From positions 1 to 7,902 of the forward strand of contig PBSP01000088.1 of the NCBI GenBank assembly GCA_002726845.1: 7,902 bases of DNA, given 5' to 3'. The notes under the pieces are model-generated. The model had not been told where the DNA came from. It was given only the letters and a program-made list of their open reading frames with translations, and did not search any database. This stretch comes from Methanobacteriota archaeon. GTDB lineage: Archaea; Thermoplasmatota; Poseidoniia; Poseidoniales; Poseidoniaceae. Below are positions 1-6,770 of this stretch, piece by piece. A program made the translations under genes and the position numbers. Every line of letters starts with the position of its first letter. The first letter of the stretch is position 1.

Positions 1-1030
1 TCTCGTGGTTTCCAATCATCGTGATTGCAACTCCGATAAAGAACGTGATTGCAAGCCAGATGAGAGGTGCCCATGACTCGGCAAACGTTTGATTGGTCCA
101 GAATCCATTTTCGTACCACGAACCGACGAGGTAAAGTCCCCAAAGCGATGAAAGCGTCATTGCTCGGGTGAACCAACGCTCTGCAATCATTCCAGAAACG
201 ATAATCGCCACAATTCCAGTCAAGAGTGCAGAATAGTAGCCGACGAAACCGTTGGCATCGACACCGAAACTGTAGAGGCGGAGGCGATCTTCAACGCTAC
301 CTTGGTCGAAATGCCAAATTGTGGCGAGATGGGCTGCCGCCCAAATGAACAGAGCGATTTGCAGAGGCAAGGCTTGGCGGTTCCAGCCACCGTTTACGGT
401 GTTGAAAGCAAACCAGCCTTTGTCTCCTGCAGGGTTGAGCGTACCCCTACCTGCAACACCTGAAAGCAGCCCCAAGATGGCAAACACGGTAAACCAGGTG
501 AAGAAGACGAACCCAAGTGCGCTTTCTCTTAGCATAGTGCCGTACGGTTGAGCCACTGTGTTGTCTGGAAGATAGCCTTCGGCTGCGGCAGCTGCAGCGG
601 CAATATCGAAAGCGGCGTGAACACCGACACCAGCGAAAACGAGCATCGTCATCCATTCGTGACGCTCCCGTGAGTCGAGAAGATAACCACCGAAAAGCAC
701 AGCAAAGAATGTGAAGCCAACGAATCCGTCGGTTTGCAACTCAACGGCTGCGCTTCCAACAAGAGCGAGGGCAAACATGACGAGGGAGATACGTGTTTGG
801 GAAATCGACTCTGGAAGGGTTATGATTTGGCGGAGGATGCGAGGTGTGACAGCCAAGAGGCCAGCAGCACCGGTTGCGATGATCGGTGTTAACGCATCGC
901 TGTTGTTCAATTCGACGTCGATTGACATGAAGCCATCGACGAAGTTCGCTAGTAGCGCAATCAGCACTGCTAATGGGGCGATTAGCCAACCCAAAACAGC
1001 GTGTTGCGAGGTCTTAGATACCTTTTCCAT
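1..1030 (-). CDS. Multi-spanning membrane protein of unknown function, C-terminus cut off by window edge
   Basis: An open frame of 343 codons runs from ATG at 1030 to the left edge without a stop, so the C-terminus is missing. The start is well defined: an in-frame TGA lies four codons upstream (TGA GGG AAA ACA ATG), and the GAGGG overlapping that stop is a plausible ribosome binding site. The protein is strongly hydrophobic, with about ten predicted helices near residues 11-31, 47-62, 81-97, 102-118, 127-149, 171-193, 220-239, 261-283, 290-305 and 320-340. Helix five ends in seven consecutive alanines (144-150). The loops hold few charged residues. I recognise no transporter or enzyme signature. 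It could be a permease, a polytopic sensor or a structural membrane protein. It lies 117 bases downstream of purD on the same strand, which alone does not imply a shared role. That it is a real gene is nearly certain; its function is unknown. Confidence 0.85.
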   Translation of the reverse strand, partial: MEKVSKTSQHAVLGWLIAPLAVLIALLANFVDGFMSIDVELNNSDALTPIIATGAAGLLAVTPRILRQIITLPESISQTRISLVMFALALVGSAAVELQTDGFVGFTFFAVLFGGYLLDSRERHEWMTMLVFAGVGVHAAFDIAAAAAAAEGYLPDNTVAQPYGTMLRESALGFVFFTWFTVFAILGLLSGVAGRGTLNPAGDKGWFAFNTVNGGWNRQALPLQIALFIWAAAHLATIWHFDQGSVEDRLRLYSFGVDANGFVGYYSALLTGIVAIIVSGMIAERWFTRAMTLSSLWGLYLVGSWYENGFWTNQTFAESWAPLIWLAITFFIGVAITMIGNHE

Positions 1031-1090
1031 TGTTTTCCCTCAGAGGATTGCTCGACAGCAGCAAGGCTGGAGCATTTTGGCCACTTTTGA

Positions 1091-1105
1091 CCCTCTTTTA
1101 ACAAT
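1091..1105 (-). promoter_or_regulatory. Possible TATA-like box for the membrane protein gene
   Basis: In the 117-base gap after purD, the minus strand reads TTGTTAAAAGAGGG, the most AT-rich stretch there. Its centre near 1098 would place transcription start near 1071, giving a leader of about 40 bases that carries the GAGGG site before the ATG at 1030. This is weak: there is no canonical TTTATATA, and read-through from purD would serve equally well. Confidence 0.2.
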
Positions 1106-1147
1106 GACGATGCAGAAGGTGGTGAAATCGAGGGACGTCATCGAAAT

Positions 1148-2416
1148 TTAGGAACGCAAAGCACGATGACCAATGTCCGTCCGGTGATGCGAACCTGCGA
1201 TGTGGATTTGACCGAGGCGCTGGTAGGCTGAACGTTGTGCTTCTTCAAGAGATGCTGCAATCGACGTGACGGAGAGGACGCGCCCTCCCGAAGAAACGAG
1301 ATTACCCGAGTCATCGAGTGCGGTACCTGCATGGCTTATCCACGTGCTTGAATCATCCAAGGCAACTTCAGCGCCGGTGATTTTTCGGCCCTTTGCAGCT
1401 GATTTTGGATAGCCCTCAGATGCCAGAACGACGGTTAGGGCATGATGGGGTTTGAAACCTACTTCCATCTGAGCAAGCGCATCACTTGCAGCATTGAACA
1501 ACAGTTCACCAACATCGACATCGAGCAAAGGAAGCGTAACCTGACATTCAGGATCGCCAAACCGTACGTTGAATTCGACAACGTACGGGTCACCGTTTTC
1601 GTCAATCATTAGCCCGACATAGAGAACCCCTCGATAAGGGACGTTCATGGAGGACAGGTACGAAAACATCGGTTGAACAATACGTTCGAGAACTTTGTTG
1701 TGGATGGGTTGTGTTACGACGGGTGCTGGACAATAAGCCCCCATGCCACCTGTGTTTGGTCCTTTGTCGCCGTCGTAGGCGCGTTTGTGATCTTGACTTG
1801 GTGGCAAGCAAACAAAACCCGACTGATCCATAACAACCAGCATGCTGGCCTCTTCTCCAGGCAAAAATCGCTCGAGAAGAATGTGACCGTCCGATTCAAT
1901 TGACCGTTCAATAAACTCAACGGCTTCCTCGTAATCCGTGGTGACAACGACCCCTTTTCCACCAGCAAGGACGTCGCGCTTGATCACCCATGGGTTCTGC
2001 GAACGGGCATCAAGGCATGCTTTGATGTCGGTTTTTGCGTCAAGGACATCGTACTCTGCAGTAGGTACACCCGCAGCGTCCATGGCTTTCTTTGCGAACA
2101 ACTTCGAACCCTCAAGTTCGGCATGCATTTGCTGTGGACCAAAGCAAGGAACACCGTTTTCAATCAACCGATCAGCGAGACCCTCGCAAAGGGGTGCTTC
2201 AGGGCCAACAACAACAAAATCGACTTCGAGGTGCTTTGTCAATTCAACCAATCCATCAATATCGGAAGCGGACACATCATGGTTGCGACCGTAATGACGG
2301 GTTCCAGCGTTTCCTGGTGTTGTGTGAATCTCACTTATTGAAGCCGATTCGTGCAGCGCAAGACAGAGCGCATGTTCGCGTCCACCACCACCAACAACGA
2401 GGACCCTTCGACCCAT
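1148..2416 (-). CDS. purD: Phosphoribosylamine--glycine ligase (GARS)
   Basis: This enzyme joins 5-phosphoribosylamine and glycine with ATP to give glycinamide ribonucleotide, the second step of de novo purine synthesis, in the cytoplasm. The 422-residue length is normal for single-domain PurD. The N-domain has GGGGREHAL (9-17), PGNAGT (34-39) and GPEAPL (71-76). The ATP-grasp domain follows, with GKG near 153-155, PNTGGMGAY (220-228) and the family signature RFGDPECQ (285-292), preceded by the likely metal ligands E281 and N283. The C-terminal domain fills the remainder. The ATG at 2416 is chosen because it gives MGRRVLVVGGGGREHAL, matching the family's N-terminus. A TTG in frame at 2458 would add 14 residues without homology. 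The phosphate-loop segment reads KRDVLAGGKG where most relatives have KADGLAAGKG. The gene is divergent from carS. Identity is very secure. Confidence 0.97.
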   Translation of the reverse strand: MGRRVLVVGGGGREHALCLALHESASISEIHTTPGNAGTRHYGRNHDVSASDIDGLVELTKHLEVDFVVVGPEAPLCEGLADRLIENGVPCFGPQQMHAELEGSKLFAKKAMDAAGVPTAEYDVLDAKTDIKACLDARSQNPWVIKRDVLAGGKGVVVTTDYEEAVEFIERSIESDGHILLERFLPGEEASMLVVMDQSGFVCLPPSQDHKRAYDGDKGPNTGGMGAYCPAPVVTQPIHNKVLERIVQPMFSYLSSMNVPYRGVLYVGLMIDENGDPYVVEFNVRFGDPECQVTLPLLDVDVGELLFNAASDALAQMEVGFKPHHALTVVLASEGYPKSAAKGRKITGAEVALDDSSTWISHAGTALDDSGNLVSSGGRVLSVTSIAASLEEAQRSAYQRLGQIHIAGSHHRTDIGHRALRS

Positions 2417-2440
2417 GCTTTGCCCTATTGCATTGGGCTG

Positions 2441-2446
2441 ATAATT
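2441..2446. promoter_or_regulatory. Candidate shared TATA box of the divergent purD/carS promoters
   Basis: ATAATT sits in a short gap (2417-2468) between the two divergent genes. It reads GATAATTC on the plus strand and GAATTATC on the minus strand. Its centre (about 2443.5) is 27-28 bases from the purD ATG at 2416 and 25-26 bases from the plus-strand ATG at 2469. Archaeal TATA boxes usually centre 26-27 bases before transcription start, so both transcripts could begin at or next to their ATG and be leaderless. No clear Shine-Dalgarno sequence precedes either ATG, which fits. Positions are observed; function is inferred. Confidence 0.4.
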
Positions 2447-2468
2447 CAACCGCTTCAACGTTCAGACG

Positions 2469-3170
2469 ATGAGAGTCTTCAAAGGCCGAGCGGTTCGTCC
2501 TAACACCATGAGCGACGTTGATGCAGCAACCGAAATGAGTCTTGTTTTGCTCGCTTTGATGACATTGTGGCTTTACCTTCCTGGCTTCATCGCAAACACC
2601 TTTGCAATGATGTGGGGAAAATGGCTTCCGAAAACAGGATATGGGCCTTGGCCCATTGACCGCGGTAAGGTGATGAAAGACGGGAATCGAATGCTTGGAG
2701 ACGGCAAAACGTGGAATGGGCTTATTGGTGGTTCATTGACTGCAGGATTGCTGTGCATGCTTCAAGTTGCTCTCGTAGGCACAACGTTTGAAGAGGCGTC
2801 TGTTTTCATAACCCCACTGACAGGTTCAGAAGGTGCTTGGTTTTCCGTCGGTGGGCCATGGATAACCGCATACATCTTGGGTTCTTTCCTTGGTTTTGCC
2901 TGTCTTCTAGGAGACATAACGGGTTCATTTTTCAAGCGACGACGTGGCTTGAAGCGTGAGGGGGATGTGTCCAGCAAAGCACCGTTGTTGGATACCCTAC
3001 CTTTTGCAATCATGGTCTTTTTGTTCGGTCAGCTGTTTTTAGGATCATCACTCCTTGCAGCACCTGAATTGCTTCTTCCGATGCTGATTATTGTGGTCAT
3101 CACTCCACTTCTCCACCGTTCGTTCAACCTCATTGGTTATGCGATTGGTTGGAAGGATGTACCCTATTGA
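2469..3170 (+). CDS. carS: CDP-archaeol synthase (CarS family)
   Basis: This membrane enzyme transfers CMP from CTP to 2,3-bis-O-geranylgeranylglyceryl phosphate. The product, CDP-archaeol, is the activated precursor for archaeal polar head groups. Counting from 2469, the family's motifs are in order: a first helix ending LPGFIAN (37-43), PIDRGK (62-67), LGDGKTWNG (76-84), GDITGSFFKRRRG (148-160), APLLDTLPF (171-179) and a C-terminal NLIGY-GWKDVPY. About five helices are predicted. At 233 residues it is longer than the usual 165-185, from the N-terminus and a loop near 103-130. The start is uncertain. ATG 2469 sits 25-26 bases after a TATA-like box, suiting a leaderless transcript. ATG 2508 (220 residues) or 2535 gives a more typical N-terminus, but neither has a clear ribosome site. 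The gene is divergent from purD and 40 bases upstream of a surface protein gene. It is the best evidence that this DNA is archaeal. Confidence 0.95.
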   Translation: MRVFKGRAVRPNTMSDVDAATEMSLVLLALMTLWLYLPGFIANTFAMMWGKWLPKTGYGPWPIDRGKVMKDGNRMLGDGKTWNGLIGGSLTAGLLCMLQVALVGTTFEEASVFITPLTGSEGAWFSVGGPWITAYILGSFLGFACLLGDITGSFFKRRRGLKREGDVSSKAPLLDTLPFAIMVFLFGQLFLGSSLLAAPELLLPMLIIVVITPLLHRSFNLIGYAIGWKDVPY

Positions 3171-3193
3171 GAAGAGAAGGATTGATGATTGTC

Positions 3194-3206
3194 CTCCCTC
3201 TGGGAG
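3194..3206 (+). promoter_or_regulatory. Small inverted repeat covering a possible ribosome binding site
   Basis: CTCCC-TCT-GGGAG forms a perfect 5-bp stem with a 3-base loop. It ends four bases before the ATG at 3211. The downstream arm (GGGAG) is the only Shine-Dalgarno-like stretch at that start, although its spacing is short. If the stem forms, it would hide the ribosome site. The repeat is directly visible; a role in translation is inference. Confidence 0.3.
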
Positions 3207-3210
3207 TACC

Positions 3211-4905
3211 ATGCGCACTGCACCGTTTCTCGCTGTACTCCTGCTGACGTCCATAGCACTCTCTGGCCTAGGTTTGGCTGCACCTCCAACAGAAGGCAAT
3301 ACCGTGACTGTAACCGATTCGGAGACGTGGGTTGGTGGTTCCTTTGAGGGAACCGTCGTTGTTGCAGAAGGCGGTGCCTTGCAATGGTCCGGTGAGGTTG
3401 CAGTTAAACAGAATTCGAAAATCATCGTCGAAGAGGGTGGAACACTTCACATGGAAGAAGTCACTATGGTTGGAGAAGGTATCGCTTCAACGTTGTTGAT
3501 TTATGATGGAACAAACGTCACTGTTGATGAGAACATTGACGACGATGATGCGACATTGAACGTTTACTTTAACATCGATGTTCCTGAAACAGCATATCTC
3601 AACCTCACGGTGGGTGATGCAACCACGAACAACATCACCGGTGAAAGCGCTTCATTTACCGTGGATTTAACGCAACCTGTTGACATACTTGTCGATCACA
3701 ACTACCCTCTTCGACTTGGAATCGCATACATCGAATTGTTTCATTCCAACGCCGAATTGCTGACCATCCCTGCAGAAGATTTGGTCCAACAAGGAGGAAA
3801 CGTTATTTGGAATGCAGCGGCTTTCGATGTGGAAAATTACGGTGCTACAATCATCAAAGATTCGATGATTCAAGGAGCCAACATAACCTGTGTAGAAACA
3901 TGTTCAATCGAGGAATCCTATCTTTACGGTAGCGGACCCATTCAGGTCATGGATGGTTCACACATCAACTTCGAAGAGTCGACAATGCTCGGTTCGCGAA
4001 CCGATGAAGACATCATCCTTCACGATCAAGCAACAATCAATTATGAAAATTCAACCGGAACAGGAGGATACACCGACGCTTGGATTCGACTCCTTTCCAA
4101 GCGAGAACTTGTGGTAAACGCCCCAACAGCCACCGTCACAGCAACCGGAATTGGTTACAATGGAAACACCATCAACACCGTCATCATCGGCGACCCTCTC
4201 GATCCAAGCACCTGGAACGTCAACATTGGAACCAGCGAGCATAAACGCATCGTTGAATGGGTCGATGGAAACGGCGTCTACAACAAAGAAGCAGGGACCA
4301 TCAAAATCACTGTGGAAAGCAATTGGGGCAACTTCGTTGCTGACGCGGCAGCACCCCAAGTCTCAAGCGCAACCATCGACGTTGTGTATCCCCAATTGAG
4401 CATCGACAAAGTCGAGCCTGAGTCTGTAACCGGTGAGACCAACAGAGGAAAAGGTGTCATGGTCACCATCTCAAACATCGGTACTGTCGCTGCAGATCCA
4501 AACGTTCGTTGCTACGTCGACGATGTAGAAGCGCAAACGACTGCCAACTCGGCAGACTGGGCTGTTGTGCCTGGACAGACGAAGGATGTGCCCATTACTT
4601 GGTATCACAACTCCGATGGAGCTGTCAAGCTGGATTGTCGGTTCCTTTACCCCGACGTTCTTGAACCGGTGAGCGAAACCATTTCGAGTGAAACCGGTAC
4701 GAAATCTAGCGAAGTTTCATGGACTACAGCAGAGGAAGTTGAAGACCTGCCTCTCGTGTTGTACGCTGTAATAGTCATATTGGTACTGCTTCTGACCGTT
4801 TTTGTCGTCATACAAGCACGAGTAGCGAAACTTGAAAGAAAAGAATACATGGCTGGAGAGATGGACGAAGAGGAAACGCCTTTTTGGGATAATAAGGAAG
4901 ATTAA
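3211..4905 (+). CDS. Secreted surface protein with C-terminal membrane anchor and CARDB-like domain
   Basis: This 564-residue protein has a type I layout. An N-terminal signal peptide (MRTAPFLAVLLL..., about 1-24, with likely cleavage near the AAPP) leads into an ectodomain of nearly 490 residues. One helix follows (about 513-534), then a short basic stretch and an acidic cytoplasmic tail ending DEEETPFWDNKED. The signal lacks a lipobox cysteine, so it is not a lipoprotein. Residues 30-300 are rich in short beta strands separated by G/N/D turns, suggesting a beta-helix-like fold. Residues about 392-490 resemble a CARDB-type adhesion module, with a conserved S-N-I-G-T-V-A pattern followed by a C-Y-V-D-D strand. 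At least five N-glycosylation sequons are visible (NVT, NLT, NIT twice, NST). The frame opens upstream at 3091 inside carS, but ATG 3211 starts exactly at the signal peptide. The gene lies 40 bases after carS and may be co-transcribed. Its ligand or role is unknown: adhesion, cell-wall layer or substrate binding are options. Confidence 0.9.
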   Translation: MRTAPFLAVLLLTSIALSGLGLAAPPTEGNTVTVTDSETWVGGSFEGTVVVAEGGALQWSGEVAVKQNSKIIVEEGGTLHMEEVTMVGEGIASTLLIYDGTNVTVDENIDDDDATLNVYFNIDVPETAYLNLTVGDATTNNITGESASFTVDLTQPVDILVDHNYPLRLGIAYIELFHSNAELLTIPAEDLVQQGGNVIWNAAAFDVENYGATIIKDSMIQGANITCVETCSIEESYLYGSGPIQVMDGSHINFEESTMLGSRTDEDIILHDQATINYENSTGTGGYTDAWIRLLSKRELVVNAPTATVTATGIGYNGNTINTVIIGDPLDPSTWNVNIGTSEHKRIVEWVDGNGVYNKEAGTIKITVESNWGNFVADAAAPQVSSATIDVVYPQLSIDKVEPESVTGETNRGKGVMVTISNIGTVAADPNVRCYVDDVEAQTTANSADWAVVPGQTKDVPITWYHNSDGAVKLDCRFLYPDVLEPVSETISSETGTKSSEVSWTTAEEVEDLPLVLYAVIVILVLLLTVFVVIQARVAKLERKEYMAGEMDEEETPFWDNKED

Positions 4906-4959
4906 TTGCTCGATTCTGCCCTACAAGAACAGCATCAGACCTCAGAATGCGGACGAAAT
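4906..4959. other. Convergent intergenic gap without a visible terminator
   Basis: Fifty-four bases separate the stop of the surface protein gene from the stop of the oppositely oriented multidomain gene. I see no T-run of four or more and no strong hairpin on either strand here, so transcripts from the two genes may run into each other and overlap at their 3' ends. Confidence 0.4.
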
Positions 4960-6597
4960 CTATGCATTGTGTCCCGGCAATTTGGAAAGAAGCGTCGCCT
5001 CATCGACAACACGTTCCTTGCATTTTGGAGGAAACGGAGCGATTCCAGCAAGCGCTTGCGAACACCAAAATATTGTTTGTGAGTTGAATTCTTCAAACCA
5101 CTCTTTGGTTGCATCACCGTTGGAACGCAGCTGTTTGTAGGATTCCAGTGCCTGCAAAACTTGGTGTATCCAAGGGTGGCCCTCTGGGCCAAACACACCC
5201 GATTCTTCGCTTCTTTCGATCGCTTTCTGGAGTAAGGATTCGGCAGTAACCATCCAATCGTTGTCGTTTTCAATGGATGTGTTTTGTTCATTTTCGAATC
5301 CTTTGAGAACGACGGCTGTTGCCTCGCAGAGCCAAATGTCTCCATGATTGACTGCCCATCCCCAACCGTCTTTCTTGGAAGCAGCCGCTTTGAGGATGGA
5401 TATCGCCTCATCCCACCTCCCTTGTAGAATGCATTCCATACCGTCGTACCACATGAATCGAGCCGCCTCAAGCAGCCTTTTCTGATAGCACCCGTTCAGG
5501 TTTTGCTCTGCGTAGTACTTTACCCCCGAATCTCCAAATGTAAGGGCATATCCGAGGTACAATTCACATTCATACAGGGTGTTTTCCAACAATTTGTGAA
5601 CGTTCATGTGAAATCCACCGAGGTGCGCCCACCATCGACCGTTGTCAAGTCGAGGATTCTGTTCGGCAATGTCTTTCAGTTTGTTGAGTTCTTTGAGCAT
5701 ACGATCGCAAACGGCACGCGTAGCAAGTTCGTTTCGCTCCCAAAGCCCCCAGATGTTGTTTAAATTGTTGAGAATTTCCATCGCCTTGGAACGGGCTTTG
5801 GATTGACGTTTTGTGAAGGATTTAACATCAAAGTCATTGGGTGGTAGATTCTGTTGGACCTCAAAGGTGACCTCAAGACGTACGATACCAATGGTTTCAT
5901 CCATCCAATCAACCGTGCTCACTGCGACAAATTCGACCGAATAAGCAGATTCTCTGTGTGGGTCGAAACGGACAACACCGCTCAACGAACCGTCATCCGA
6001 AAAAACGATTCCAGGAGGTAGTCGAACCAATGTTGGAGCCTGCATAAATCCAGTCTTACAATTTGGGAAGTTTTCAGGAGTGAACATCAATTGGTCACCA
6101 ACACTTAGGACACCCAAGTCAACCTCGTATCGGGTTATGTTGAGATTGTTGCGGGATGCACAACGATAATGTTCACTGTACAATTCAACGTAGCTCCATT
6201 GGTTTGGGCAGTCGTTGCAACAATGGCAACGACCGCTACGATACGATTCGTACCCCAATCCGTTCGCATCTTGGTTGCAACTGAGGTTGTTCTTACGTTC
6301 TCCGACTGTACTGTGCTCACCGTCCATTAATGCGGTGGATTGGAATGTTGCGAGGGCGTCAGAGCGTTGAAGGATTCGGATATCTTCAGGCATGGCCTGA
6401 CGACAGAAACGATCGTCATCCTCTGGAACATAAATGAGACTTTTATCATCGTCCACGAGTACCTGATAGGGTGCAAAGAACTCCTCTGGCCAGGTTGTTT
6501 CCCGATAGTTGAGTGCGATGATGGTTCCCAATTTCCAGCCAGCTTCTCCAAGATTGCACAAAACCTTGTCTCCGACTGCAAACCGATACTCGATCAC
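4960..6597 (-). CDS. Soluble multidomain protein: algal-like N-terminal module, Cys cluster, Ig-like segment, helical repeat region
   Basis: A 545-residue protein without signal peptide or membrane helix, so probably cytoplasmic. Residues 4-66 form a compact module with VGDKVLCNLG, GTIIALNYRE, WP, APYQVLVDD, LIYVPEDDD and R. From memory this closely matches a module common in predicted diatom, haptophyte and dinoflagellate proteins. Residues 124-146 hold a cysteine/histidine cluster (CHCC-x2-C, later H-x2-C) that may bind zinc. Residues 186-245 look like a putative-Ig (He_PIG-type) segment: LPPGIVFSDDGSLSG followed by Y-x-V-x-F-V-A-V-S. Residues about 258-545 are helical, tryptophan-rich and TPR-like, with conserved-looking stretches HMNVHKLLEN (330-339) and GWGWAVNHGDIW (about 407-418). 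GTG at 6597 is preferred because GGAG (6606-6609) lies 8 bases upstream; GTG at 6606 would overlap that site. It converges on the surface protein gene, 54 bases apart. Function is unknown. Confidence 0.88.
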   Translation of the reverse strand: MIEYRFAVGDKVLCNLGEAGWKLGTIIALNYRETTWPEEFFAPYQVLVDDDKSLIYVPEDDDRFCRQAMPEDIRILQRSDALATFQSTALMDGEHSTVGERKNNLSCNQDANGLGYESYRSGRCHCCNDCPNQWSYVELYSEHYRCASRNNLNITRYEVDLGVLSVGDQLMFTPENFPNCKTGFMQAPTLVRLPPGIVFSDDGSLSGVVRFDPHRESAYSVEFVAVSTVDWMDETIGIVRLEVTFEVQQNLPPNDFDVKSFTKRQSKARSKAMEILNNLNNIWGLWERNELATRAVCDRMLKELNKLKDIAEQNPRLDNGRWWAHLGGFHMNVHKLLENTLYECELYLGYALTFGDSGVKYYAEQNLNGCYQKRLLEAARFMWYDGMECILQGRWDEAISILKAAASKKDGWGWAVNHGDIWLCEATAVVLKGFENEQNTSIENDNDWMVTAESLLQKAIERSEESGVFGPEGHPWIHQVLQALESYKQLRSNGDATKEWFEEFNSQTIFWCSQALAGIAPFPPKCKERVVDEATLLSKLPGHNA

Positions 6598-6605
6598 GAA
6601 AACCA

Positions 6606-6609
6606 CTCC
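6606..6609 (-). promoter_or_regulatory. Ribosome binding site deciding a GTG start
   Basis: GGAG on the minus strand is separated by 8 bases (TGGTTTTC) from the GTG at 6597. The alternative in-frame GTG at 6606 begins on the last base of this motif and so could not use it. This spacing is the reason for the start chosen. Confidence 0.5.
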
Positions 6610-6645
6610 ATAAAACCGACCAGTATTTTTTGAAAGAAGATTGAC

Positions 6646-6659
6646 TTAATCTAATTTCG
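6646..6659 (-). promoter_or_regulatory. BRE/TATA-like promoter of the multidomain protein gene
   Basis: On the minus strand, CGAAA (6659-6655) is followed directly by TTAGATTAA (6654-6646). This resembles an archaeal purine-rich TFB recognition element next to a degenerate TATA box. Transcription would start near 6624, giving a leader of about 27 bases that includes the GGAG ribosome site. A second AT-rich run, AAAAAATA (6631-6624), is closer, but would leave almost no leader and is less compatible with use of that site. Confidence 0.35.
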
Positions 6660-6670
6660 TTTTACTAGGA

Positions 6671-6685
6671 ACAACACAATGTTGT
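6671..6685. repeat. Short inverted repeat in the intergenic region
   Basis: ACAACA-CAA-TGTTGT is a perfect 6-bp inverted repeat with a 3-base spacer. It lies just upstream of the candidate promoter of the multidomain gene and downstream of the 6771-7902 gene. It could be a regulator binding site or a small hairpin in the transcript. No T-run follows on either strand, so it is not an intrinsic terminator. Confidence 0.3.
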
Positions 6686-6712
6686 CGCTCAATTGCCTGT
6701 GTCAAAGTACTC

Positions 6713-6724
6713 AAGAAGAAAAAT
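6713..6724 (-). terminator. T-rich archaeal-type terminator
   Basis: The minus strand reads ATTTTTCTTCTT about 47 bases past the stop codon of the 6771-7902 gene. Euryarchaeal RNA polymerase commonly stops at oligo-T tracts without a hairpin. The five-T run followed by further pyrimidines is the best candidate in this 173-base gap (6598-6770). Confidence 0.35.
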
Positions 6725-6770
6725 CAACCACTCCGATACACATTTGGCATACGTTTTGGCGAATTCGTGT

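Noticed and set aside
711..1151. 146-codon plus-strand open frame
   Set aside because: It lies antisense to the membrane protein gene and crosses the purD stop. The minus-strand frame has the clear start, ribosome site and hydrophobic pattern.
2092..2472. 126-codon plus-strand open frame antisense to purD
   Set aside because: purD homology covers this whole stretch; the antisense frame is a by-product of its codon use.
2480..2507. tRNA-like words (GCCGAGCGG and GGTTCG) before the second carS ATG
   Set aside because: They resemble D-arm and T-loop fragments, but they are adjacent, with no anticodon arm or acceptor stem that can pair.
4935..5471. 178-codon minus-strand open frame
   Set aside because: It overlaps the multidomain gene in another frame on the same strand, has a low-complexity basic composition and no recognisable pattern.
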